A stretch of DNA of 25,624 bases from an uncultured Collinsella sp. (lineage in GTDB: Bacteria; Actinomycetota; Coriobacteriia; Coriobacteriales; Coriobacteriaceae): the NCBI GenBank assembly GCA_947002045.1, contig CAMQJB010000029.1, positions 1-25,624 of the forward strand, in the 5' to 3' direction. The notes under the pieces are model-generated. The model had not been told where the DNA came from. It saw nothing but the letters and a program-made list of their open reading frames with translations, and did no database searches. The first letter of the stretch is position 1. Each line of letters opens with the position of its first letter. Positions 15,394 through 22,839 of the stretch are shown here, piece after piece. Made by a program: the position numbers and the translations under genes.

Positions 15394-15430
15394 GGACACT
15401 CCTTGGTCGTAGGATCTTGCAAAAAACGCG

Positions 15431-16171
15431 CTATTGCGCAGCGGCAATGCGTCGAACGATATCGAGCGTGATATCGCTTGCGGCACGCGCATACTCGGAC
15501 AAATCGAACTCGCGGTCGCAAATCGCATCATACGCCTCGTCACAATTATCGCTGATAGCACGCAGTACCAGGCAATCGACACCATTTTTGGTTGCGACAT
15601 GGGCAATTGCCGCGCCCTCCATGCCGACACAATCGGCATGCGTCGCCTCGATGGCATCATTGCGCATAGCGGCGCCCGTCACAAAGCGGTTACCCGTGGC
15701 AATCGTGCCGACCAGGAACTGCTTTGCGCCCTCGTTCGAAGCGGTCGCATTTGTCGAAGCATCAACAAACCCACGCTCAGCAAGCACATCGGCGGCAATA
15801 TCGACCAGCGCAGGCGTCGAGACAAACTCCTCGAGCCCCGGTGCAGACTCGGCGATAAGCGCGGTATCGGTATCTAGATAGCGCAGGCATTTGCCAATGA
15901 CGACATCGTCGATATGGAGCTTGGGATTCAGGCCACCTGCGATACCAGAAAACACAACTGCCTGTGGAGCATACTTGCTAATGAGGTGCTGTGTTGCGGC
16001 GGCAGCGTTTACCGTGCCCATACCCGCCGTCGTGGCGACAATCGACAGGCCGTCGAGCCCGCCGGTCACAACGTTCAAGCCCGCCTCCTGTACCATGCAA
16101 ACGTTGCTCAACTCTTCCTTAATCTGCATGATCTCTTTTTCGAGCGCACCGATAATCGCGATGGTAGCCAT
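15431..16171 (-). CDS. mtnN: 5'-methylthioadenosine/S-adenosylhomocysteine nucleosidase
   Basis: This 246-residue cytosolic enzyme removes adenine from methylthioadenosine and S-adenosylhomocysteine, feeding methionine salvage and the activated methyl cycle. Characteristic parts are the N-terminal IAIIGALEKEI with its catalytic glutamate, SGIAGGLNPKLHIDDVVIG, the substrate-binding GMEGAAIAHVA, and LRAISDNCDE with the purine-binding aspartate. ATG 16171 is preceded by GGGGAA; a TTG at 16183 is less likely. It is 78 nt after the serine hydrolase gene. A perfect GTTTGAC-CTC-GTCAAAC stem lies in that gap (16226-16242). Confidence 0.95.
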   Translation of the reverse strand: MATIAIIGALEKEIMQIKEELSNVCMVQEAGLNVVTGGLDGLSIVATTAGMGTVNAAAATQHLISKYAPQAVVFSGIAGGLNPKLHIDDVVIGKCLRYLDTDTALIAESAPGLEEFVSTPALVDIAADVLAERGFVDASTNATASNEGAKQFLVGTIATGNRFVTGAAMRNDAIEATHADCVGMEGAAIAHVATKNGVDCLVLRAISDNCDEAYDAICDREFDLSEYARAASDITLDIVRRIAAAQ

Positions 16172-16249
16172 GCCATTCCCCAAACCTATACGAAATTCTC
16201 AACCACGGTATGGTACCAGCATTTTGTTTGACCTCGTCAAACGAACACG

Positions 16250-17347
16250 TTAGGCCAGCGCAGCTCGGGTATCAAAGAATGTCTTAGCAATCACAGTCAC
16301 CAGCTCACTCGAGCGATCGCTCCATGGCATCGATGTCATGATGCTCATAATGTAGATGTCACCGTCGACATCGATGAGGCCAGCATCACACGTCGCATTG
16401 CAACCTGCCTCGCTAATCCAGCCGGCCTTGTTGCGCACCAAGGCATGGTCGTCCGCAATGCCGTCGCGGATAAAGGACCGGGTCGTAGAGGTCAGAAGGC
16501 CCGACAGCCATTGCGACGTCTCGCTATCACGGCTCAAATACTCGCTCATCTCGCGCCACAACTTGGCCGAGGTGCGCGGGCAATAGGTGGGAAAATCACT
16601 CATCGGATCGAGTGCGGTATCGTAATCGATGCCAAGACTGGCAATCCAATCCTCGTAACTGACACGGTCAAACGCCGCGCGTAACGCAATAAACGAATCG
16701 TTGTCCGAATTAACGACCGCGGCATCGATCAGGTCGCGCACCGTCTGCCAACCCATGTTGTAGCCACCATAGGTGCCAAGGGAATCATCGAGTGAAACCT
16801 GACCCGTCTCGACCAGAGATTCGCAGATGTACAACGCATAGAGCGCCTTATAGCTACTCGCACCGTAAACCTCGACATCGGGGTTATACGTCACGCCCTT
16901 GCCGCTTGACAGGTCGTAGAACACCACACCCACATCGCCTAGCTCCTGCGCCCGACTCAGGGCATCCTGGAGCAAGGCAAGGCTCTCATCCTCCAAGGTA
17001 GGAGTCTTGTTATCCACCAACGAGAAGGTCTGAACGGCATCACCCGAAGGGATATCGTTGAAGTCCGCCTTCGAAAGTCTCGTCTTGAGATCTGCCGACG
17101 CTTTGGACTTTGAAACCTTCTCGTTTTGCATCTGTACCGTTGACGCATCTGAGTGTGCCATTCGCTCCGACGCGTAGGTTTTGGCGGTAATTCCGAGGAT
17201 AATAACCGCCAACGTTAGCATCCCAATGGCGGCAATCTTCGTCACGCGGATGCGAGCGTCAACAAGGCCACGCGAAGACGTGCCCTTCGTCTCATATCTG
17301 CTGCTATGCTGCGGCACATACTCGTCCCGCGATGCGTTGTTTCGCAC
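16250..17347 (-). CDS. Membrane-anchored serine hydrolase of the class A beta-lactamase fold
   Basis: This 365-residue protein has a 35-residue basic cytoplasmic tail, one membrane segment (about 36-55), a Ser/Lys-rich linker and an extracellular catalytic domain (about 120-360). The penicillin-recognising motifs are S164-S-Y-K167 (nucleophile S164), S214-D-N216, and K307-A-G309 in place of the usual K-T/S-G. The weakened third motif, the anchor and the long linker suggest a cell-wall peptidase or esterase rather than a resistance enzyme, though activity cannot be told from sequence. The GTG start at 17347 has AGGAGA 6 nt upstream. A good promoter lies 38-65 bp upstream. Confidence 0.85.
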   Translation of the reverse strand: MRNNASRDEYVPQHSSRYETKGTSSRGLVDARIRVTKIAAIGMLTLAVIILGITAKTYASERMAHSDASTVQMQNEKVSKSKASADLKTRLSKADFNDIPSGDAVQTFSLVDNKTPTLEDESLALLQDALSRAQELGDVGVVFYDLSSGKGVTYNPDVEVYGASSYKALYALYICESLVETGQVSLDDSLGTYGGYNMGWQTVRDLIDAAVVNSDNDSFIALRAAFDRVSYEDWIASLGIDYDTALDPMSDFPTYCPRTSAKLWREMSEYLSRDSETSQWLSGLLTSTTRSFIRDGIADDHALVRNKAGWISEAGCNATCDAGLIDVDGDIYIMSIMTSMPWSDRSSELVTVIAKTFFDTRAALA

Positions 17348-17384
17348 GTGGTCTCCTGACTGCTACCGTTTATATACGAGCAGC

Positions 17385-17412
17385 ATAATACCGAGCAGGC
17401 ATTTCTTTCCAA
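17385..17412 (-). promoter_or_regulatory. Promoter of the serine hydrolase gene, with CTACCGTTTAT motif at the transcript start
   Basis: Read on the minus strand, TTGGAA (17407-17412) and TATTAT (17385-17390) are separated by 16 bp. The expected transcript start is near 17378. CTACCGTTTAT (17363-17373 on +) covers the early transcribed region and equals a motif at the degV promoter. Confidence 0.5.
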
Positions 17413-17505
17413 AGATATTCAGCGGCGTTTAAGGCGTCTTTAAAGAAACCACAAGCGTATTTATCCAAATGGCACGATTCTGTTGCGCATCTCCGCCCAA
17501 AACGC

Positions 17506-17573
17506 AGTTGCGGTGAAATAGTTCCTGTTTGGGCGGCATAAGCCGAAAAACAAGAACTATTCCACCGCAACTT
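17506..17573. repeat. Intergenic hairpin, GTTGCGGTG family, second full copy
   Basis: The left arm 17506-17530 starts AGTTGCGGTGAAATAGTTCC and pairs with 17548-17572 at 23 of 25 positions, the exceptions being G:T-type. It shares its outer arm with 1243-1311 but carries GTTCC where that copy has GGGAC, each matched by its own partner strand. Confidence 0.85.
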
Positions 17574-17601
17574 GACGGGGCTCTTTAGCAATCAACTAGG
17601 T

Positions 17602-17650
17602 GCCCGGGGGCACTCATTTAAGTCTGTCCCCAATGAGTGCCCTTGGGGGC
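17602..17650. repeat. Short hairpin repeat downstream of pflA
   Basis: GGGCACTCATT (17608-17618) pairs with AATGAGTGCCC (17632-17642), with GCCC and GGGC extending outside with a bulge. The loop holds AGTCTGTCCCC. It lies just beyond the minus-strand stop at 17663 and may limit transcription there. Confidence 0.55.
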
Positions 17651-17662
17651 GAAAATGACTCG

Positions 17663-18481
17663 CTAGCCGATAGCGTTTTTGAGTTCCGCGCGGCGCTTTT
17701 TCATGCCCGTCATGACGGCGCTGCGCAGCTCGGGCATGCGCGCGGTATCCATCTGTGGAACGCCCTCGAGCTTATAGGGAATGCCCAGCTGCTCATACTT
17801 GACAACGCCCATCGTGTGATACGGCAGCATTTCCAGGCCCACCACGTTGTGCCATGGAGCGATCAGACGACCGAGCTTCTCGCACTCCTCAACCGTATCG
17901 GTAATGCCCGGCACTACCACGTGGCGGATAACGACCTTAATCTTGCGGCGCGCAAGCTCATCACCAAACGCCAGGATGCGTGCGGGATCGCAACCGGTCA
18001 GCTTTTTATGCTCGACGGGATCGGCGTGTTTAATGTCGAGCAGCACCATATCGGTCTCGTTGAGCACGGCATCGAACTTCTCGGGATGCGCGGGGTCGAA
18101 CGCACAGCCGCAGCTATCCAAGCAGGTGTGCACGCGACCATCGGGGTTGTTGTGCATGGCGCGGAACAGGTCGGCCAAAAACTCAGGCTGCAGGAGCGGC
18201 TCGCCGCCGGATACCGTAATACCACCGCTGCGGTAAAACTCATGGTTGCTCTGGAACTCGTCCATCAGGTGCTCGACGGTCACCATGGTGCCGCCGTTAA
18301 CCGACCAGGTATCGGGGTTGTGGCAATACGCACAGCGCATGGGGCAGCCCTGAACAAACACCACAAAGCGGATGCCGGGTCCATCGACCGTTCCCATCGT
18401 CTCAATCGAATGCACGCGGCCCAGGACAAACGCAGAGTCCTCAGGACGAGCGTCCACACCCTCGAGCGTCATCTCAGCCAT
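17663..18481 (-). CDS. pflA: Pyruvate formate-lyase activating enzyme (radical SAM)
   Basis: This 272-residue radical-SAM enzyme installs the glycyl radical in pyruvate formate-lyase for anaerobic pyruvate cleavage. The iron-sulfur motif CxxxCxxC is C46-PMR-C50-AY-C53, preceded by the family signature GTVDGPGIRFVVFVQGC. The SAM-binding SGGEPLLQ follows, then the LLDIKH and MLPYHTMG segments typical of PflA. I chose ATG 18481 because AAGG lies 8 nt upstream; the in-frame ATG at 18502 has no ribosome site. A TAGAAT -10-like box lies at 18531-18536 (minus). No pyruvate formate-lyase gene is in the window, so the partner is elsewhere. Confidence 0.93.
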   Translation of the reverse strand: MAEMTLEGVDARPEDSAFVLGRVHSIETMGTVDGPGIRFVVFVQGCPMRCAYCHNPDTWSVNGGTMVTVEHLMDEFQSNHEFYRSGGITVSGGEPLLQPEFLADLFRAMHNNPDGRVHTCLDSCGCAFDPAHPEKFDAVLNETDMVLLDIKHADPVEHKKLTGCDPARILAFGDELARRKIKVVIRHVVVPGITDTVEECEKLGRLIAPWHNVVGLEMLPYHTMGVVKYEQLGIPYKLEGVPQMDTARMPELRSAVMTGMKKRRAELKNAIG

Positions 18482-18603
18482 TCCCGCTACCTTGCCTCTC
18501 ATTGGTTTTAGCTACATAAATGCCAGAGTCATTCTAGCCCATACGCATGATGGCGAAACGGTTTAGCGGTCAATTGGGTTGTTCTATTTGACCCCACGCA
18601 AGA

Positions 18604-18636
18604 GCGGCGGGTAGGTTGTCGCAACCCGCCCGCCGC
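18604..18636 (-). terminator. Strong hairpin after degV
   Basis: GCGGCGGGTAGGTTG (18604-18618) and CAACCCGCCCGCCGC (18622-18636) pair at 13 of 15 positions around a TCG loop, 32 nt beyond the degV stop. No U-tract follows, so it may be a terminator of the U-poor actinobacterial kind or an mRNA-end stabiliser. Confidence 0.5.
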
Positions 18637-18667
18637 CGAGGTAATAGAAATCGATAGACGCCAGGCC

Positions 18668-19522
18668 TTACGCCTTGAGCGTGAGCACCGCGCCGAAGGC
18701 GGTCGGGCCGCAATGGCTCGAGATGACGCCGCCGACCTGAGTCCAGGTAATGTCCTTAAAGCCCAGGTCGTGCGCATAGACTTCCATGTCGTCGCGCAGC
18801 TCCTGGGAAAGGCCTACCGAATACGCCAGGCCAATGTGCGAGTAGTCAATCTCGCCCTTCGCAACCATGTGGTCAATAAAGGCGCGGGCGCACTTGAGCA
18901 TAGAGCCGCGGAACTTCTTGGTTGCCACGAACTTGCCGCCCGTCACCTCAATGCAGGGCTTAATCTTGAGCAGGTGGGCGCCAAGGAATGCCACGTTGGA
19001 CAGACGACCGCCCGCCTTAAGGAAGGCTAGGTCGGTAGGAACAAAGCCCAGCAGCACACGGTCCATGACGGAATTCGTAAATGCAAAGATTTCGTCGACG
19101 GTGGCATCGGGGTGGGCCTCGATGTATTTGGCGGTCTCGACGGCAACGAGCGACTGGCCCACCGAGACAAAACGCGTATCCATGGAGAATACGTAGTCGC
19201 GGCCCTTAGCCGCAATCTTGGAGGACTGATGCGAGCAAGTCGTGACTTCGGAGTACGCAAGATGCAGAATGGTCGCACCGGGCTGCTCAGCGTGAATGCG
19301 GTCGTACACGTGAGCAAAATCCGCAGGCGCACAGCCACTGGTCTTGGGCATCACGCCAAACTCGTTGCAGCGCGAGTAAATCTCGAGCGGATCGATGGAG
19401 CCGTCCTCGACGGTCTCGTCACCAATCGTGACATGCATGGGCACGCGCACGATGCCGTAGCGCTCGCAGAGCTCCGGCGTCACATCCGACCCAGATTCAA
19501 CCACGATTACGTACTTGCCCAT
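18668..19522 (-). CDS. DegV family protein (fatty-acid-binding)
   Basis: This 284-residue DegV/FakB-type protein binds a fatty acid that a FakA-type kinase phosphorylates for phospholipid synthesis. It has the N-terminal IVVESGSDVTPEL, the central KTSGCAPADF and HLAYSEVTTCSHQSS loops contacting the carboxylate, and the C-terminal GGVISSHCGPTAFGAVL. The length is standard. ATG 19522 has only a weak ribosome site (GATAAGA); upstream codons do not resemble the family. The FakA partner is not in the window. The leader is long (about 155 nt from the proposed promoter) and structured. Confidence 0.9.
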   Translation of the reverse strand: MGKYVIVVESGSDVTPELCERYGIVRVPMHVTIGDETVEDGSIDPLEIYSRCNEFGVMPKTSGCAPADFAHVYDRIHAEQPGATILHLAYSEVTTCSHQSSKIAAKGRDYVFSMDTRFVSVGQSLVAVETAKYIEAHPDATVDEIFAFTNSVMDRVLLGFVPTDLAFLKAGGRLSNVAFLGAHLLKIKPCIEVTGGKFVATKKFRGSMLKCARAFIDHMVAKGEIDYSHIGLAYSVGLSQELRDDMEVYAHDLGFKDITWTQVGGVISSHCGPTAFGAVLTLKA

Positions 19523-19607
19523 TCTTATCACGACCCATCTCAACGTCGACTTTCCAATACCCAGCACAGGCCACCGCACAGTTGTGCAACAGCATCTAAG
19601 CGCCAAA

Positions 19608-19646
19608 GAGACGCCGCCCCTTGCACACAACAAAGGACAGCGTCTC
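19608..19646 (-). terminator. Terminator-like hairpin in the degV leader
   Basis: On the minus strand GAGACGC and GCGTCTC (19640-19646 and 19608-19614) pair perfectly, CCTT/AAGG can pair inside, and TTT follows the stem. It lies between the proposed degV promoter and its ATG, so it may be an attenuator, or simply the terminator of the upstream fructosidase operon. Confidence 0.4.
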
Positions 19647-19683
19647 CCTGGAAAACTCCGTGCTTACCTGAGATTTTACACGG

Positions 19684-19739
19684 TTTATAAATGAGTGTTA
19701 CTTATCCCGCAAACGGTAGCTATACGCGATAAACGGTAG
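19684..19739 (-). promoter_or_regulatory. Promoter and 20-bp-spaced direct repeats upstream of degV
   Basis: Minus-strand TTGCGG (19707-19712), a 17-bp spacer and TATAAA (19684-19689) form a candidate promoter. Two copies of AAACGGTAG (19711-19719 and 19731-19739; CTACCGTTT on minus) are exactly 20 bp apart, and one touches the -35 box. This suggests a regulator binding two helical turns apart. Confidence 0.45.
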
Positions 19740-19782
19740 TTCGCTGCGGCAACTGCGACACATTCCGCCCAGCAAGTCCAAT

Positions 19783-19797
19783 CGTGCTCCACGCACG
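19783..19797 (-). terminator. Small hairpin next to the scrB stop
   Basis: CGTGC-TCCAC-GCACG forms a 5-bp stem directly after the minus-strand stop codon at 19799. It has no U-tract. The rest of the gap 19523-19798 holds the degV promoter and leader hairpins described separately. Confidence 0.3.
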
Positions 19798-19798
19798 G

Positions 19799-21241
19799 TT
19801 AATGCGCGAGGCGGTAGAAATCCATCGACGCCGCACCCTCGGCATGCAACCCCATCGCCGAAACCGCCGGCGAATAGGTACGGCTCGTAAGTGCCGCCTC
19901 GCCGCTGTTGGCAAAAATCTCGACCATCGTAGTGTCCGAAAGCACGCGCAGGTCGCGAAGCTCGCTGAGCTCGATCGACCTTTGGTCGCGCCCATAGCCT
20001 TCGTCACCCATGTCGAGGGTAAGCATCCCGTCCGCATAACGTACAAAGACACCCTTGCGGATTTCGAGCTCGACCATCTTGGCGCCCTCACAGGAAACCA
20101 CAAGATCAAACAGGCGTCCCGGCTCCTCAACGGTTTCACCGCCTGTCGCGCGAACGCAGTCGCCGCGCATCCTCTCAATCTCGTGCGCCGGCTGCTGGCA
20201 GAGCTTACCATCGCGCATGCTCAGCTCTCGCGGCACCGTCAACGCGCACTGCCACCCGCGCGCCACCGTCGGGTTTTCTGCCGTCGCATCGGGGCAACCC
20301 GACCATCCGATCATCAAACGCCGGCCTGCAGCATCCTCAAAGGACTGCGGAGCATAGAAATCAAAACCGGCATCGACCATCGGGGGCATGCCCTGCCCGA
20401 CGATTTTAAAGCTCGGCGCCTCCCAATCGGCCTCGATGGGGAACCACACGCACTGATGCGGATTGCGGTAACGCCAACCATCGGCAGGCACACCCTGCGG
20501 ACAGCAAACGAGAATAAGCTCGCCATCGAGCTCAAACAGATCGGGGCACTCCCACATAAAGCCAAACTTCTCGCCCAACTCAATGCGCGTCGCATAGCTC
20601 CAGTCCTCAAGATTGCGCGAGGTATAGACAAGCACGCAGCCACGGTCGTCTTTCGTACGAGCGCCCAGAACCATGTAGTAGATACCATCGTGCTCAAGGA
20701 TCTTGGGGTCGCGCACGTGCGTACCGATATCGTCGGGGTAATTGACCGGTCCAACAGCTATGCACTTCTCGCCCAATTCGTCGGGATTCTCGGCAACCAT
20801 ATGAATCTGGTTTTGCTCACGGCCCGTCAACACGTAGTCGTAATCATCGCGGTCAAAATGCTTGACGTTGCCGGTATAGAAGTAGTGAATCTTGCCATCG
20901 CGTACAAAGGCAGAACCAGAATACGCTCCGTTCGAATCCAAATCGGAATCGGGGAACAGTGCGGGGCCGTGATTCTCGTACGTCACAAAATCCTTTGTCG
21001 TCAGATGGTTCCAAAGCACTGGACCGCCATGCGCAGCATCGAACGGATCGTATTGATGATAGATGTGATACGTATCACCAATCTGAACCAAACCGTTGGG
21101 GTCGTTGAGCCAGCCAAGCTCAGGCTCCACATGGAACAGGAGCCTATCGGGGTCGGACGCGATGCGACCCGCCGTCTCATCCTGTCCGGCACGCCACTGC
21201 TCATAGTCCGCGCGTGTCACCTTATTTTTTTGATTAAACAT
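19799..21241 (-). CDS. scrB: Sucrose-6-phosphate hydrolase, GH32 beta-fructosidase
   Basis: This 480-residue cytoplasmic enzyme cleaves sucrose-6-phosphate and related beta-fructosides delivered by the PTS. The catalytic residues are visible: nucleophile D47 in WLNDPNG, stabiliser D178 in RDP, and acid/base E231 in ECPDLF. FYTGN (121-125) is another GH32 landmark. A C-terminal beta-sandwich (about 370-480) completes the fold. There is no signal peptide. It is the third gene of the minus-strand operon, separated from the EIIBC gene by 101 nt with a stem-loop. The ribosome site is weak, so it may be less translated. Confidence 0.94.
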   Translation of the reverse strand: MFNQKNKVTRADYEQWRAGQDETAGRIASDPDRLLFHVEPELGWLNDPNGLVQIGDTYHIYHQYDPFDAAHGGPVLWNHLTTKDFVTYENHGPALFPDSDLDSNGAYSGSAFVRDGKIHYFYTGNVKHFDRDDYDYVLTGREQNQIHMVAENPDELGEKCIAVGPVNYPDDIGTHVRDPKILEHDGIYYMVLGARTKDDRGCVLVYTSRNLEDWSYATRIELGEKFGFMWECPDLFELDGELILVCCPQGVPADGWRYRNPHQCVWFPIEADWEAPSFKIVGQGMPPMVDAGFDFYAPQSFEDAAGRRLMIGWSGCPDATAENPTVARGWQCALTVPRELSMRDGKLCQQPAHEIERMRGDCVRATGGETVEEPGRLFDLVVSCEGAKMVELEIRKGVFVRYADGMLTLDMGDEGYGRDQRSIELSELRDLRVLSDTTMVEIFANSGEAALTSRTYSPAVSAMGLHAEGAASMDFYRLAH

Positions 21242-21263
21242 CGCCGTTGACTTTCTCGTCTAT

Positions 21264-21305
21264 GGGGAAGGACGCTCGACTCACACGAGTCGAACGCCCT
21301 TCCCC
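21264..21305 (-). promoter_or_regulatory. Intercistronic stem-loop between scrA and scrB
   Basis: Arms 21264-21282 and 21287-21305 (GGGGAAGGACGCTCGACTC and its partner) pair at 17 of 19 positions around ACAC. No U-tract follows on the minus strand, so partial termination or stabilisation of the upstream message is more likely than full termination. Confidence 0.6.
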
Positions 21306-21342
21306 AAATGGACTTATCCTCAGATTACACTGAACGGCTCAA

Positions 21343-22794
21343 CTAGAAGCTAACGTCGAAGCCAGCGCCAGCGCCCTCTTCATCGGTGGTCGGCACGCCC
21401 TTTGCCTTGTTGTAGGCAAAGATCAAGACGATCGGCACGATAAAGGCGATGAGATTGCCAGCCACATACCACACGAGGGTCTCGGGCGTGACGATGAGCA
21501 GGCCAAGCACGCCGGTCAGACCCTGACCGATAGCGCGCACCTCAAAGAGCTTGACGAAGGCACCGCCGCAGCCTGCACCGATGCATGCGCAGATGAACGG
21601 AATGATCGAATAGCGCATGTTTGCAGCAAAGATAGCGGGCTCGGAGATTCCGACCAGCGTCGGGATAAAGGACGACATGCAGATGTTGCGCTCTTTGGAG
21701 TGCTTCTTGTGAATGAGGTACATACCGATGGCGCCGCCGCCCTGGGCGATGATGGAAACCGACCAGATGGCCTGGATGTAGTTGAAGCCAGTCGTGGCAA
21801 CAAGGTTTGCCTCGATACCCTGGATGAACTGATGCGTACCGGTAACGACGAGCGGCTGCAGGAACGCGGCGAAGACAAAGGCACCAAAGACGCCCATCCT
21901 GTTGTACAGGATATCGATTACGCCGGCGAGGACGTCACCGATCAGGTTACCGAGCGGGCCGAACACGGTGAACAGGGCGACGTTAGCAAGAATCAGGGTA
22001 ACGGTCGGGACAAAGACGAACGAAACGACCTCGGGGATGTACTTCTGGGCAATCTTTTCGACCTTGGCCATAAACCAGGCGGTCAGAATTGCAGGGAACA
22101 CGCCGCCCTGGAAAGCAACCATGGGAATGGAGAGCGGACCAAAGTTCCAGTACTCAGCACCCGTCGGGTCCATAACGAACGTGTTGCGGTTCATAAGGCT
22201 CGGGTGAACCATGACGATACCGACGAGGATGCCCAGGATCGGGTTACCGCCAAAACGCTTGACTGCGCTGTACATAACCAGGACAGGCAGGTAGTCGAAC
22301 GTGGTGGCGATAATGGCAAAGAAGCTTGCGAGGTTCTTGAGGAACTCGCTGTGATCGGCGAGGCTGCCCTCCATGCCAAAGAGGCCGTTGGCAACGATCA
22401 ACGACTTAAGGCCGATGATGATTGCAGCGCCGACGAAGGCGGGAATGATGGGGATAAAGATGTCCGAGAATACCTTGAGGACCGAGAAGAACTTGCCCTT
22501 CTTGTCCGCCTCGGCGCCCTTGACCTCGGAAGCACTGATCTCCTTAACGCCCGTCAGAGCCATAAACTCATCGTAAACCTTGTTGACGGTACCGGTACCG
22601 AAGATGATCATGAGCTGGCCGCTGTTGTACAGCACGCCCTTGACGCCATCGATGTTCTCGAGCTCGGCCTTGTTGTATTTGCTCGTATCCTTGAGCACCA
22701 GACGCAGACGGGTCACGCAATGCGTGGCGCCCTCGATGTTCTCCAGTCCGCCGACGTTGTCGACGACTTGCTGGGACACTGCCTTGTAGTCCAT
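21343..22794 (-). CDS. scrA: PTS EIIBC component, sucrose/beta-fructoside type
   Basis: This 483-residue membrane permease imports and phosphorylates its sugar. The N-terminal EIIB domain (1-80) has phospho-cysteine C26 in GATHCVTRLRL. A linker follows, then the EIIC domain (about 105-465) with around ten membrane segments and the motifs TGTHQFIQGIE and GISEPAIF. No EIIA domain is fused, as in ScrA/SacP transporters that borrow a glucose-type EIIA. ATG 22794 was chosen because GGAGAGG precedes it; the in-frame ATG at 22806 has AAGG only 1 nt away. It lies 45 nt after the upstream GH32 gene and is under the LacI-type promoter at 24265-24304. Specificity is inferred from the neighbours. Confidence 0.93.
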   Translation of the reverse strand: MDYKAVSQQVVDNVGGLENIEGATHCVTRLRLVLKDTSKYNKAELENIDGVKGVLYNSGQLMIIFGTGTVNKVYDEFMALTGVKEISASEVKGAEADKKGKFFSVLKVFSDIFIPIIPAFVGAAIIIGLKSLIVANGLFGMEGSLADHSEFLKNLASFFAIIATTFDYLPVLVMYSAVKRFGGNPILGILVGIVMVHPSLMNRNTFVMDPTGAEYWNFGPLSIPMVAFQGGVFPAILTAWFMAKVEKIAQKYIPEVVSFVFVPTVTLILANVALFTVFGPLGNLIGDVLAGVIDILYNRMGVFGAFVFAAFLQPLVVTGTHQFIQGIEANLVATTGFNYIQAIWSVSIIAQGGGAIGMYLIHKKHSKERNICMSSFIPTLVGISEPAIFAANMRYSIIPFICACIGAGCGGAFVKLFEVRAIGQGLTGVLGLLIVTPETLVWYVAGNLIAFIVPIVLIFAYNKAKGVPTTDEEGAGAGFDVSF

Positions 22795-22839
22795 GTTCCT
22801 CTCCATTCCTTTTCTAAATCATAAAACGGTTCGTTGCCG

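Noticed and set aside
16226..16242. GTTTGAC-CTC-GTCAAAC as a LacI-type operator
   Set aside because: It resembles TTTGACA by eye but lacks the central CG and correct half-site spacing; more likely a small stem-loop.
19784..21250. Long + strand open frame opposite scrB (488 codons)
   Set aside because: It lies antisense to a GH32 gene with intact catalytic motifs; its translation has no recognisable domain and no ribosome site was seen.
21700..22824. Long + strand open frame opposite the EIIBC gene
   Set aside because: It is a composition shadow of a clearly real PTS gene, rich in Asp/Glu/Asn without a fold signature.
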